A stretch of DNA of 64,000 bases from Patulibacter sp. SYSU D01012 (GCF_017916475.1 NZ_JAFMTB010000003.1:222009-286008); one strand, 5' to 3'. Positions 7,465 to 16,095 are shown, counted from the first letter of the stretch. Numbers and translations: made by a program. Notes: generated from the letters alone by a model not told the origin.

Positions 7465-10400
7465 CTACAGCTGGCCCATGCGCACCTTCACGCCCTGCTT
7501 CCGCACCTGCTTCATCAGGCGGTCCACCCAGTCGTGCCGGTCGTGGAAGTCGTCCGACGCGCGGGCGTCGCGGATCGTCAGGGTGACGACCCGCACCTTC
7601 GCGCCCGACGCCTTGTACGCGACCTTGCCGCGCAGCGCCTTCGGCAGCTTCGCCGCCTTGACGGCGCGCTTCAGGCCCGCCAGGTGCTTGCGGGCCACGA
7701 CGAGCTGGAAGTCCTTCGTCGTGTCGTGCTGGCGCTTCGTGGTCGCCTTGCGGACCTTCGGCCGCTCGGCCTTCGGCAGCGCCGGCTCGGCCTCGACCGT
7801 CGTCTTCGCGGTCAGCGCCTTCGGCGCGTCGGCGATCGTCTCGGGCGTGACCTTCGCCGGGGCCGCGTCGGCCGGCAGCGTCGGGGTCGTCGGGAACATC
7901 GCCGCGTTCAGCAGCAGGCGCTCGTCCTGGTCCTTCCAGGCGCGGAAGAACACGTTCCAGCCGAACACCGTCGAGCGGCCCGCGCCGAGCGCCGTGCCGG
8001 CCACGGCCGGGCGACCGTCGAGCAGGCCGGGGCCCGTGGCGTTCACCGACAGGCCGTACTTCTGGCCCTTCAGCGACGCGTCGGAGTTCAGGTCCGACGC
8101 GTAGCGCACGACGGCGGCCGTGGCCCCCGTCACGCTCGCCGGGTCGTACATCGGGTCGCCGGACTGCCGGTAGATCCAGCCGCCGCGGTCGAAGCCCCAC
8201 GCGACCGGGTCGCTCGTGTCGAACGTCGCGTCGTACGTCGAGCCGGGCGTCCGCATCGTGGACGGCACCGGGTTCGTCGTGATCGACGAGAGGCCGGCGT
8301 TCGTCGCGCTCGAGGTGCCGTTGGCGCCCGAGCCCACGTACCGACCGCCGCCCGAGACGAACGCCTGCACCGCGGTGCGCGACGTCGTCGACAGCGCGTA
8401 GTTCGGGTTGATGATCGCGGTGTAGCCGCCGGACGTCAGCTCGCCGGCGTCGATCTGCGCCGAGGTGATCGGCCGGACGACGGACCCGGACAGGCCCTCC
8501 TTCACGCGGAGCACGAACAGCGCCTCGCAGAAGTTCGCCGCGCTGCTCGCGCCGCAGTAGCCGTCAGCGGTCAGGTTGCCCGACGTGCCGCGGTAGAGCG
8601 GGTTCGGCGGAACCGTCGCCGACCCGGTGTACAGGCCGATCTTCGGCGCCGTCATCCGCTTGCGCGCGACGGGATAGCGGTCGAGCGCCTGCACGGGCGT
8701 CTGCCGGGCCTTCGCCAGCGCGTTCAGGTCCACGCCCTTCGCGGCGAGCGCGTCGCCGTCCACGAGCGCCGCACCGGTCAGGTACCGCGTGCCGCCGGCC
8801 TCGAACGCCGTCGTGCCGCGCGAGACGTCCACGCCCTTGTCCAGCAGGTCGGCGGCGAGCAGCAGGCTCTTCGCCGAGTCCGTGTTGAACGCGAACACCT
8901 TCGAGCGGCCGGACGGCGCGCCGCCCAGGTCGGGCGTGCCGATCTGCGTCAGGTCGGTGGGCACCGAGGTCGCGTCGGTCAGGTACCCGTCGCCCGCGAG
9001 GCCGCGCTGGAGCCCGTAGGACCAGGTCACGACGTCGTAGTAGAAGGGGTACGGGATGAACGGGTTCTCGCCCATCACGGCCTGGATCCAGTGCTTCATG
9101 CCCTGGGCCATCGGGATGTAGAGCGTGCCGGCCGGCAGCGTCTGCGTGCCCGCGGTCTTGCCGTACTCCTGCACGCCCTTCAGCGTGGTGTCGGCGTTCA
9201 GGCGGAACACCTTCACGCCGACCTGCTGCATCTCCGTCAGCAGCTTCGCCACGTCGCCGGTGTGCTCGCCGGGACGGAAGAAGTAGCCGCAGACGCGCTT
9301 GTCCGCCGGGATCGGGTTGACCTCGTCGTGCAGCGGCGAGACGAGCTTGTTCGGCTGCAGGACGCAGTCCGCGCCCTGCTGCACCGCGTCCTGCCACTGC
9401 TCGACCCACGCCCGCGTCGTCGCGACCTTGTCGTTCGCGATCGTGTTGATCGTCGTGTCGATCGCCAGGAAGTGGTCGTAGACCTGCTTGGGATAGACCT
9501 CGGCGTTGCCCTTCTCGTAGGTCATGCCGGCCGCGCCCATGATCAGCGACGGGACCGTGTCGCCGTACTCGGGCGTGAACAGGTCGTACTGGCTGTAGTT
9601 GTTGTAGAGCGTCGAGGTGTCGTTGAACGCCCGCTGCAGCGACGGCCCGATCTTGTTCTGGATCGTGTCGAGCGAGAACGACGAGATCTCGTGGTGGACC
9701 GGGTCCTCGTTCGGCGGGAAGAAGTACGCCGCGCCGCCCTGCTGGTGGGCGTCGATGAAGAACAGACCCGGGTAGTCGTTCATCTTGGGGATGAACGCGC
9801 TGTTCTCGACGTAGTTCCGCGTGCCGAAGTCGCGGTTGGGGTCGAAGCCGTACGCCGTGTAGCGCGTGACGGCGTCGCGGCCGTCCGGGTTGCGGACGAG
9901 CTGCAGGAACAGGTCGAGCGTCGCGACCCGCTTGACGTTGGCGCAGTCCGTCCGGGCCGCGAGCTCGTAGAGCTGGCGGGTGATGGACTCGCCGGCCGCC
10001 GACTCGCCGCCGTGCGGCGTGGCGGTGATCCAGCCGAACGCCGGGCGCTCGGCCGCGGCGTCCAGCCCCTGGTCCTCGGGGATGTCGCCGGCGCGGACGC
10101 CGCGCCAGAACGCCGCGTCGTCGCGACCGTCGTCCAGGTTGGCGATGTTGACCGGCGTGCCGACGGCGTAGAACGCGATCCGCTTGCCGAGCGACGACGT
10201 GCCGATCTCCTTCGGCACGACGCGCACGCGCGGGTTGCTCGCCGTCGCCTTCACCAGGTAGTCGGCGTAGCTCAGCAGCACGTCGCTCTGGTTGCGGCCG
10301 GTCGGGTTGGCGGGGTCGCTGCCGACGCCGCCGGGGGTGGCGCCGCCGCCGGCGCCGGTGCCGCCGGCGCCGAGGGGCGTGACGGCCAGCGGCGCGAGCT

Positions 10401-10644
10401 CGGACGGCGAGGCCTGGCCCGGCACGCTCGGCGTCAGGTCGGCCGGCAGGGTGCCGCCCTTCACGGCGGCCCAGTACTGGTCGAAGGACAGGATCGACGG
10501 GTCGTAGGTGACCGCGGCCGGGCAGGTCGCGGGCGCGTCGGCCGCGACCGAGGCCGCGGGCAGGGCGGCCGCGCCGACGAAGGCGGCGGCGCTGGCGGCC
10601 AGCGCGAGGAGACCCCGCGTGGCCCGGGTGCGACGGGACGTCAC
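7465..10644 (-). CDS. Secreted M14-family zinc carboxypeptidase
   Basis: 1059 residues with a signal peptide (RRTRATR, then LLALAASAAAFVGAAALPAASVA). The M14 catalytic domain spans about residues 120-420. Zinc ligands are His211 and Glu214 in TPHGGESA, with His300 in FIDAHQQGG. NPDGRDAVTRYTAYGFDPNRDFG contains the substrate-binding Asn/Arg signature, and Glu377 in MTYEKGNAE is the likely catalytic glutamate. The following ~350 residues include a GATase-like stretch (GGYTAIINPNY, FVSGGGRYVG). The last ~80 residues are basic. The GTG at 10644 overlaps the stop of the upstream beta-helix gene (GTGA), with GGAGG 5 nt before it, so the two are translationally coupled. Peptide or peptidoglycan-stem substrates are possible. 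It is much longer than the 300-400 residues of simple family members. Confidence 0.88.
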   Translation of the reverse strand: MTSRRTRATRGLLALAASAAAFVGAAALPAASVAADAPATCPAAVTYDPSILSFDQYWAAVKGGTLPADLTPSVPGQASPSELAPLAVTPLGAGGTGAGGGATPGGVGSDPANPTGRNQSDVLLSYADYLVKATASNPRVRVVPKEIGTSSLGKRIAFYAVGTPVNIANLDDGRDDAAFWRGVRAGDIPEDQGLDAAAERPAFGWITATPHGGESAAGESITRQLYELAARTDCANVKRVATLDLFLQLVRNPDGRDAVTRYTAYGFDPNRDFGTRNYVENSAFIPKMNDYPGLFFIDAHQQGGAAYFFPPNEDPVHHEISSFSLDTIQNKIGPSLQRAFNDTSTLYNNYSQYDLFTPEYGDTVPSLIMGAAGMTYEKGNAEVYPKQVYDHFLAIDTTINTIANDKVATTRAWVEQWQDAVQQGADCVLQPNKLVSPLHDEVNPIPADKRVCGYFFRPGEHTGDVAKLLTEMQQVGVKVFRLNADTTLKGVQEYGKTAGTQTLPAGTLYIPMAQGMKHWIQAVMGENPFIPYPFYYDVVTWSYGLQRGLAGDGYLTDATSVPTDLTQIGTPDLGGAPSGRSKVFAFNTDSAKSLLLAADLLDKGVDVSRGTTAFEAGGTRYLTGAALVDGDALAAKGVDLNALAKARQTPVQALDRYPVARKRMTAPKIGLYTGSATVPPNPLYRGTSGNLTADGYCGASSAANFCEALFVLRVKEGLSGSVVRPITSAQIDAGELTSGGYTAIINPNYALSTTSRTAVQAFVSGGGRYVGSGANGTSSATNAGLSSITTNPVPSTMRTPGSTYDATFDTSDPVAWGFDRGGWIYRQSGDPMYDPASVTGATAAVVRYASDLNSDASLKGQKYGLSVNATGPGLLDGRPAVAGTALGAGRSTVFGWNVFFRAWKDQDERLLLNAAMFPTTPTLPADAAPAKVTPETIADAPKALTAKTTVEAEPALPKAERPKVRKATTKRQHDTTKDFQLVVARKHLAGLKRAVKAAKLPKALRGKVAYKASGAKVRVVTLTIRDARASDDFHDRHDWVDRLMKQVRKQGVKVRMGQL

Positions 10645-13025
10645 GAGAACCTCCGGCTGTTGGACGTGGCGGCGAGCACCGTGTTCCCGCGGAAGCGGGC
10701 GCTCACCGTGTACCGCTGGTTCGACCGCGGGGCGGTCACGGAGCGGCTGAAGGTGCAGGACCGCGACACCTTCACCTGCTGGTTGAGGAACGACCGGCCG
10801 GCGCGCCTGAGCACGACGGTGACGGTGCCCTTGCAGCCCTGCGCCTTCGTCACCCCGGCGGGGCGCACGACGGTGCCGCGGACGGTGCGGCGGACGCGGC
10901 CGCCGGAGAGGGCCTTCTTCGCGATCCGCAGGCGGACCGTGGCGCGCAGCTTCGGCACCCGCACGGTCGTCGTGACGACGCTCGTGCTGCCGTCGGCGCC
11001 GACGACCGTGGCGGTCAGCGCCTGGGTGCCGACGTCGGCGCCCTTCGGACGGAACCGGCAGGCGTACGGCGCCTGGGTGGAGCGGCAGACGAGCCGGCCG
11101 CCCAGGCGGACCTCGACGGCGCGGACGCCGGAGCCGGCGCTGACGGCCAGGTCCAGCGACGTGGTGCCCGACACCGTCTTCGGCACCGTGGCGAACCGGA
11201 TGCTCGGCGCGGTGACCGGGGCCGGGACGGGCGCCGGGCCGGGCATGCCGACGGGCGGCGGGGTGGCCGGGGAGCAGGCGACGGTCACGACCGTCGGCTC
11301 CGAGCGGGTGGTCTGGCCGGCGGAGTCGCTGACGAGCGCCGTGTAGGCGTGCGTGCTGCCGCACTGCGCGCCGGCGGGCACGTCGATCGTCGTCGACAGG
11401 TCGGCGCCGGTGACGTCGCCGACCAGGGTGGCGCCGTCGTAGAAGCGGACGCGGCGGACGCCGAAGTCGTCCTGCGCGCCGGCGGTCAGCGTCAGGCGGC
11501 CGCCCGGGGCGACGGTGTCGGCGCCGGCACGGACGGTGACGTCGGTCGGCGCGGCGTCGTCGACGGGCATGGGGGCGTCGGCGATCGTGAACTGGCCGGC
11601 GTCGGGGTCCGACATCACGCCGTTGCGGTACGGGTAGAAGTCGACCGAGCTCGAGGTCGTCGCGGCCGGCGTCTCGCTGTCCGCGACGCCGGTGCCGCCG
11701 ACGGGGTTCTCGGGCCACTGCGGGTTCCCGGTCGGCGAGATCACCGGACCGGTGTTCGTCGTCCGGTAGATGCCCAGGCCCCACCAGTTGTTCTCGGCCA
11801 GCAGCAGGTTCTGGGCGCCGCTGGCGTTCGTCTTCGTGCCGGTGTTCGTCGTGGTGCCGTCCAGGCCCAGGTTGAGGGCGCCGTAGGCGTTGTCGACGAT
11901 GTTCGAGCGCGTCACCGACGTGTTGTAGGTGCGCGACAGGCCCGTCGAGACGGGCTGCGTCGTCAGGTACGCGCCGACCAGGCGGATGCCCGCGCCGAGG
12001 GTCAGGTTGGCGTTGTTCGTCGTGCTCTCCGGCGTGGTGCTCGGGGTGACGGCCGGACGGACCGGCGCGCCGGTGCCGTTGACCAGGTTCTGCGAGATGA
12101 GCGAGTCGCTGATCTGCGCCCGGGCGCCGGCGGTGACGCGCACGCCGTCCTGGCCGAACAGCGGGCCGGTCGTCAGGCTGTCGACGATGCCGCGGCTGCC
12201 GCAGCTGCCGGTGCCCTGGTAGTTGATGCACTGGGTGCGGCCGACGATCTGGTCGGCCACGAGCTCGCCGCGGTTCACCACGCCCGAGGGCACGAGCGGC
12301 GGCGTGTCGTTCGTCGCGCCGTCGATGAGGACGCCGTAGCGGTTGTACTTGTCCACGCGCGTCAGCTCGATGCGGAGCGTGCGCGTGCCGTCGACCGGCG
12401 CCGAGCGCGTCGCCGACGTCTGGACGATGCCGATGCCCGGCTGCGTGCCGCGGTAGCCGCCGACCTGCTGGTAGGCGGTGTCGCCCTCGGACGTGACGAC
12501 GTTCGTCACGCGGCTGCGCGAGATCGTGCCCTTGGCGTCCAGGTAGACGATGCCGGCCTCGACGGCGATCGGCGTGTCGTCGGCGTCGTGGCCGTCGACG
12601 GTGACGCCGCTGATGTCGACGGCGATCGGCTTCGTCGGCGCGCCGACGACGGCGACGATGTCGCCCACGCCGTTGCGGATGTCGGGGGCGTCCTCGAGGA
12701 TGCGCCCGCCCGCGACGCCGGACGCCTTGGGCGAGATGCGCACCAGGTCGGCGCCGGCGCCCTTGATGGTGAGCGGCTTGCGGATCGTCAGGGCGTTGGT
12801 GCCGACGGCGCCGGTGCCCTCGGCGTAGTCGCCGGCGCAGACGGTGACGGTGTCCCCCGGCGCGGCGGCGTCGACGGCCGCCTGGATCGAGGTGTACGGG
12901 GCGGCCGGGCAGTCGACGCGGTCGTCGTCGACCGCGAGCGTCGCCGCTCCGGCTGACGCCGTGACGACGAGACTTCCCAGGACCGCCGCGATCGCGGCGC
13001 ATGGCCGCGGGGCGAGGTTACGCAC
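10641..13025 (-). CDS. Secreted right-handed beta-helix protein with C-terminal Ig-like domains
   Basis: 794 residues. The signal peptide (CAAIAAVLGSLVVTASAGAA) is followed by a beta-helix beginning CPAAPYTSIQAAVDAAAPGD, the usual opening of pectate-lyase-fold proteins. Rungs continue to about residue 450 (AENNWWGLGIYRT is a typical late rung). Residues about 490-590 form an Ig-like domain (TDVTVRAGADTVAPGGRLTL). A Pro-rich linker (PPPVGMPGPAPVPAPV) leads to a second one, then a basic C-terminal domain. GTG 13025 has AGGA 8 nt upstream. Members bind or cleave polysaccharides, but no catalytic residues can be assigned. The coupled downstream carboxypeptidase suggests a shared extracellular role. 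Confidence 0.85.
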   Translation of the reverse strand: MRNLAPRPCAAIAAVLGSLVVTASAGAATLAVDDDRVDCPAAPYTSIQAAVDAAAPGDTVTVCAGDYAEGTGAVGTNALTIRKPLTIKGAGADLVRISPKASGVAGGRILEDAPDIRNGVGDIVAVVGAPTKPIAVDISGVTVDGHDADDTPIAVEAGIVYLDAKGTISRSRVTNVVTSEGDTAYQQVGGYRGTQPGIGIVQTSATRSAPVDGTRTLRIELTRVDKYNRYGVLIDGATNDTPPLVPSGVVNRGELVADQIVGRTQCINYQGTGSCGSRGIVDSLTTGPLFGQDGVRVTAGARAQISDSLISQNLVNGTGAPVRPAVTPSTTPESTTNNANLTLGAGIRLVGAYLTTQPVSTGLSRTYNTSVTRSNIVDNAYGALNLGLDGTTTNTGTKTNASGAQNLLLAENNWWGLGIYRTTNTGPVISPTGNPQWPENPVGGTGVADSETPAATTSSSVDFYPYRNGVMSDPDAGQFTIADAPMPVDDAAPTDVTVRAGADTVAPGGRLTLTAGAQDDFGVRRVRFYDGATLVGDVTGADLSTTIDVPAGAQCGSTHAYTALVSDSAGQTTRSEPTVVTVACSPATPPPVGMPGPAPVPAPVTAPSIRFATVPKTVSGTTSLDLAVSAGSGVRAVEVRLGGRLVCRSTQAPYACRFRPKGADVGTQALTATVVGADGSTSVVTTTVRVPKLRATVRLRIAKKALSGGRVRRTVRGTVVRPAGVTKAQGCKGTVTVVLRRAGRSFLNQQVKVSRSCTFSRSVTAPRSNQRYTVSARFRGNTVLAATSNSRRFS

Positions 13026-13090
13026 AGATGGTTCCTGTCGCTGATGAACGCGGAGCCCGTCGGCGGGAGGCCCGACGACGGGGTGCTGCG

Positions 13091-13116
13091 GCGCGCGGAC
13101 GTCGCCGTCCGCGCGC
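13091..13116 (-). repeat. Perfect 11-bp hairpin in the leader
   Basis: GCGCGCGGACG (13091-13101) pairs with CGTCCGCGCGC (13106-13116) around the 4-nt loop TCGC. It could be the terminator of the NAD kinase-like operon to the right or an attenuator of the beta-helix operon. Confidence 0.6.
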
Positions 13117-13124
13117 GAGGAGAG

Positions 13125-13153
13125 CGCGGAAGGCCGTGTGGCCGCCTTCCGCG
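13125..13153 (-). repeat. Second perfect hairpin in the leader (10 bp)
   Basis: CGCGGAAGGC (13125-13134) pairs with GCCTTCCGCG (13144-13153), with a 9-nt loop. It stands 8 bp from the first hairpin. No T-tract follows on either strand. Confidence 0.6.
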
Positions 13154-13288
13154 TGCGGCGCCGTGCGCCGTCACGCGCTCACGAGAAGGCGAGCAGGTGG
13201 CCGCTGGACCACCACGGACGGAGGGGTGCTGCTGGCACGGCTGACGCGTTCTCCATGGGATGCACGCCGGGATGGTCGGCGTGGGACG

Positions 13289-13317
13289 ACGCTATCCGCG
13301 GGTGGGATACCGAACAA
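13289..13317 (-). promoter_or_regulatory. Possible promoter of the beta-helix/carboxypeptidase operon
   Basis: On the minus strand, TTGTTC (13317-13312) and TAGCGT (13294-13289) are 17 bp apart. The pair lies in the most AT-containing part of the intergenic region. The location 260 bp before the GTG implies a long leader. Confidence 0.4.
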
Positions 13318-13375
13318 GCGCCCGGTCGTACAACGCGGGGCGCAGCGCCCTGTCCACGCGGACGGCGCCCCGCCC

Positions 13376-14263
13376 TCAGGCCACGAGCCGCAGTCGCCCG
13401 GGCGCGACGTCCACCGTCACCCGCTGCCCCCAGTCGAGGGGCACGCGGTCCTGCTCGACGCCGTCGCCGAAGAGGGTTCCGCCGTCGCCGTTCTCGCACA
13501 CGATCTCGAGCGCGGCGCCCCCGCGGAGCGTGCCGCCCGTCAGGCTCGTGCCGGTGGCGGGCCCCGGCCACGCCTCGCGCACCATCCACGCGAGCGCCGG
13601 GTCCTCGGGGGCCGGGAGCGGCAGCGGCTCGGCGCGCGCGCGGTTGATGCTCGCCGCCCAGCCCGTCGCGCCGGTGCCGGTCGAGACGATGACGCCGCTC
13701 GACGACTGGTGCTCGCGCCGGCCGTCCGCGGCCAGGGCGTAGCGCGCCGACTGGTGGGTGCGGTGCCCGACGAACACCTCGTTGAGCGCCCGCAGCTCGC
13801 GACCGTCGTCGAGCGCGGCCCGCACCATCGTCCGCTCGGCCACCGTCGCGCGGCCCGCCGCGACGTCGGCGCACAGGTCGGCCGTGGCGGCCGGCGGGTG
13901 CGTCGTCAGCACGCCGGCGTTGCGGCCCGGCTCGGGGTCCAGGCCGACGACCGCCTGGCCGTCCAGGTACTTCGCGACGTTCGCGACCAGGCCGTCCTGC
14001 CCGAGGACGAGGACCACGTCGCCGTCCGCGAACAGGAAGCGGTCCAGCTCGTCGCGGGCCACCGTCGCCGTCCGCCAGTCGGGCGGGACGGCGCCGAGCA
14101 CCAGGGCGCGGGCCTCCTCGTGGCGCAGGTGCCGCTCCTCCACGTCCGCCAGGTCCAGCCCGCGGGTGCGGAGGAAGAACCGCGCCTGCTCGCGGGTGCC
14201 GTGCCGCGCCAGCAGCTCGCGCAGCTCGGTCGGCCGCTCGACGAGGACCGCGCGCCGCAGCAC
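13376..14263 (-). CDS. PpnK-like NAD kinase domain protein (NrtR-associated type)
   Basis: 295 residues. Residues about 75-105 (LFADGDVVLVLGQDGLVANVAKYL) replace the canonical GGDG of NAD kinases by GQDG (88-91). Residues 161-162 are the NE pair (LNEVFVGHRTHQSARY), and 188-201 (SSGVIVSTGTGATG) match the DGxxxxTPTGSTAY-type nucleotide loop. So the NAD kinase fold is clear, with altered active-site positions. It follows the SPFH gene with a 1-bp gap (TGA-C-GTG), so they form an operon divergent from nrtR. I recall this association from NrtR regulon annotations, where the protein is listed as a PpnK-type hypothetical. It may phosphorylate NAD or a relative, or may only bind it. Confidence 0.78.
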   Translation of the reverse strand: MLRRAVLVERPTELRELLARHGTREQARFFLRTRGLDLADVEERHLRHEEARALVLGAVPPDWRTATVARDELDRFLFADGDVVLVLGQDGLVANVAKYLDGQAVVGLDPEPGRNAGVLTTHPPAATADLCADVAAGRATVAERTMVRAALDDGRELRALNEVFVGHRTHQSARYALAADGRREHQSSSGVIVSTGTGATGWAASINRARAEPLPLPAPEDPALAWMVREAWPGPATGTSLTGGTLRGGAALEIVCENGDGGTLFGDGVEQDRVPLDWGQRVTVDVAPGRLRLVA

Positions 14264-14264
14264 G

Positions 14265-15281
14265 TCAGGCCGCCTTCCCGGCGTCGGCGGCGCCCTGCAG
14301 GCCGGCGAGCAGTGGCTGCACCAGGTCCGGGGTGATCGTCAGGTGGTCGACCTTGCCGATCTCGCCGGCGAGCTGCTGCAGCGCCAGCGCCAGCAGCACC
14401 TGCGGCCCGGCCTCGGCCTGGATCCGCACGCGCTCGGCCTCGGCGCGCAGCCGGGCGGCCTCGACGGTGTCGATGCTCGCGGCCTGGCGCTCGATCTGCA
14501 GCCGGCCCCGCTCGTCGGCGGCCTGCGCCTCGACGAGCTGCGCGGCGGCCGTCTCCTCGGCCTCGTGCCGGCGGTTCTGGCCCTCCTGGCGCACGAGCTC
14601 CTCCTGGCGGCGCGCGAGCTCGACGCGGTTCTTCAGCTCGTTCTCGGCGATCGCGCGCTCGTTCTGCACGGCGAGGGCGCGGCGCTCGAACGTCGCCTCG
14701 TCGGCGCGCTGCTGGATCGCCTCGCGCGCCGGCTGCTGGAGCGCCTGCTCGACCTCGCTCGTCGGCGCGATCGCGGCGACCCGCACGGCGACGACCTCCA
14801 GGCCCAGGTCGGCGAGCGCGGGCTCGGCCCGCAGTCCCGCGCCGATGCTCTCGCGGATCGGGGCGACGCCGTCGCGCAGGATGTCGCGCAGGTCCTGCCC
14901 CACCAGCTCGTCGATGACGAACTGCTGCGCGAGCTGGGTGAGCAGGCCGGCCACCTGCTCCATCGGCGTCTCGTTCGGCCGGCCGGTGCGCAGGTCGAGG
15001 GTGAAGTCGATGCGCCGGGCCACGCGCTCGGGATCGACCACGCGGAACGTGATGACGCCCTGGACGGTCAGCTCCTGGAAGTCGCGGCTGCGCGCCCGGA
15101 ACAGGAACGGCAGCTCGCGGTCGTCCACCGGCACCTCGGTGACCGTGGTGCTCGTGGGCCGGAACCAGAACGCCAGGCCGGTGCCGCCGCGGACGGGCCG
15201 GCCGCTGCGGAAGCGCTGCACGTGGACCGTGGGCTCGGCCCGCAGGTGCCGCACGAAGGGGTAGCTCTTGATCTCGGCCAT
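14265..15281 (-). CDS. SPFH/band 7 domain protein (NrtR-associated type)
   Basis: 338 residues from the ATG at 15281, which has GAGGAG 12 nt upstream. The SPFH domain covers about residues 20-190 (FRVVDPERVARRIDFTLDL, then RDILRDGVAPIRESIGAGLR, LGLEVVAVRVAAIAP). A long alanine/glutamate/arginine coiled-coil follows (about 190-290, e.g. ERRALAVQNERAIAENELKN). There is no clear N-terminal membrane anchor, unlike flotillins. Such proteins form large rings or scaffolds. It is first in an operon with the PpnK-like gene and divergent from nrtR, so a link to NAD status is likely. A longer start at 15329 (MFLSKRHEP) would overlap the proposed promoter. Confidence 0.85.
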   Translation of the reverse strand: MAEIKSYPFVRHLRAEPTVHVQRFRSGRPVRGGTGLAFWFRPTSTTVTEVPVDDRELPFLFRARSRDFQELTVQGVITFRVVDPERVARRIDFTLDLRTGRPNETPMEQVAGLLTQLAQQFVIDELVGQDLRDILRDGVAPIRESIGAGLRAEPALADLGLEVVAVRVAAIAPTSEVEQALQQPAREAIQQRADEATFERRALAVQNERAIAENELKNRVELARRQEELVRQEGQNRRHEAEETAAAQLVEAQAADERGRLQIERQAASIDTVEAARLRAEAERVRIQAEAGPQVLLALALQQLAGEIGKVDHLTITPDLVQPLLAGLQGAADAGKAA

Positions 15282-15316
15282 GGTCGCTCGTGCTCCTCGT
15301 CGGGGTTCGTGTCGCT

Positions 15317-15357
15317 TTGACAAAAACAACGGTAGGGGCGTAATTGCGGCGTGTCAA
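15317..15357. promoter_or_regulatory. Overlapping divergent promoters between SPFH operon and nrtR
   Basis: Leftward: TTGACA (15357-15352), 17-bp spacer, TACCGT (15334-15329), giving a leader of about 40 nt before the SPFH ATG. Rightward: TTGACA (15317-15322), 18-bp spacer, TAATTG (15341-15346). The two perfect -35 hexamers form the arms of an inverted repeat, so a dimeric regulator covering it would block both. NrtR is the obvious candidate. A second rightward -10 (TACCCT, 15406-15411) lies 6 nt before the nrtR ATG. Confidence 0.6.
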
Positions 15358-15417
15358 GGGCTAATGGTCAATCCGACCGAAACGACGCCGGGGTGCGGGC
15401 TGGACTACCCTGGCCGC

Positions 15418-16095
15418 ATGGCGTGGACCGCCCGCAACAGCGAGGGCTACGAGAGCCCGGTGGGCCTGACCGCCGACGTCGTCGTGCTCACGGTGCGGGA
15501 GGGGGCCGTGCGGGTGCTGGCCCGGGACGACGCCGGCGGCCGCCGCGCGCTGCCCGGCGGCTTCGTCGGGCCGGGCGAGGCGCCGCTCGACACCGCGCGG
15601 CGCAAGCTCGCGGAGAAGACGGGGCTGCGCGACCTGTACCTGGAGCAGCTCGGCGCGTTCGCCGCGCCCGACCGCGATCCCCGCGGCTGGATCCCGACGG
15701 TCGCGCACCTGGCGCTCGTGCCGCCGGACACCGCGCCGGGCGATCCCGCGGCGGCGTGGGTCGCCGCGCGCGACGACCACGCCTGGGCCTACGACCACCG
15801 CGAGATCCTGAGGACGGCGCTGGATCGCGTCGAGGGCAAGCTGTGGTGGTCGAACGTCTGCGTCGGCATCCTGCCCGGCGCGTTCACGATCGCGGACGCC
15901 CGCGCGGTGTACGAGGCGATCGCCCGCACCCGCTACGACGCGGGGACGTTCGCCCGGGACCTGCGCGCGACCGGCCTGATCGAGGCGACGGGCGAGCAGC
16001 GACGGGACGGGCCGGGGCGGCCGGCGGCGCTCTACCGGTTCGTCTCGCGGGAGCCGGCCTGGGGCGCGGGGCGCCGCAAGCGCGTGCGCGGCTGA
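15418..16095 (+). CDS. nrtR: NrtR-type Nudix-fold transcriptional regulator of NAD metabolism
   Basis: 225 residues. The N-terminal Nudix domain spans about residues 15-150. Its Nudix box (residues 48-70, GFVGPGEAPLDTARRKLAEK then TGL) keeps the first glutamate but has RK for RE and EK for EE, so hydrolysis is probably lost, as usual for NrtR. The C-terminal winged helix (about 160-225) has LWWSNVCVGILPGAFTIADA, then FARDLRATGLIEATG and PGRPAALYRF, the NrtR DNA-binding signature. Family members bind ADP-ribose and repress NAD-metabolism genes. The ATG at 15418 follows TACCCT by 6 nt. It is divergent from SPFH/PpnK-like genes, and its 3' end overlaps the convergent XRE gene by 64 bp. Confidence 0.9.
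   Translation: MAWTARNSEGYESPVGLTADVVVLTVREGAVRVLARDDAGGRRALPGGFVGPGEAPLDTARRKLAEKTGLRDLYLEQLGAFAAPDRDPRGWIPTVAHLALVPPDTAPGDPAAAWVAARDDHAWAYDHREILRTALDRVEGKLWWSNVCVGILPGAFTIADARAVYEAIARTRYDAGTFARDLRATGLIEATGEQRRDGPGRPAALYRFVSREPAWGAGRRKRVRG

Larger units (their letters stand above)
13026..13375 (-). other. 350-bp non-coding region: long structured leader of the beta-helix/carboxypeptidase operon
   Basis: No gene is seen here. Reading leftward, a promoter-like pair at 13317-13289 would give a leader of about 250 nt before the GTG at 13025. The leader holds two perfect hairpins (see next entries) and a third weaker one near 13050-13082 (GTCGG/CCGAC type) just before the ribosome site. It does not match any riboswitch consensus I know. 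Confidence 0.5.

Noticed and set aside
7465-13002. Reading the carboxypeptidase as one 1845-residue protein
   Set aside because: The first 785 codons are the out-of-frame shadow of the beta-helix gene; GTG 10644 with GGAGG and a signal peptide is the true start.
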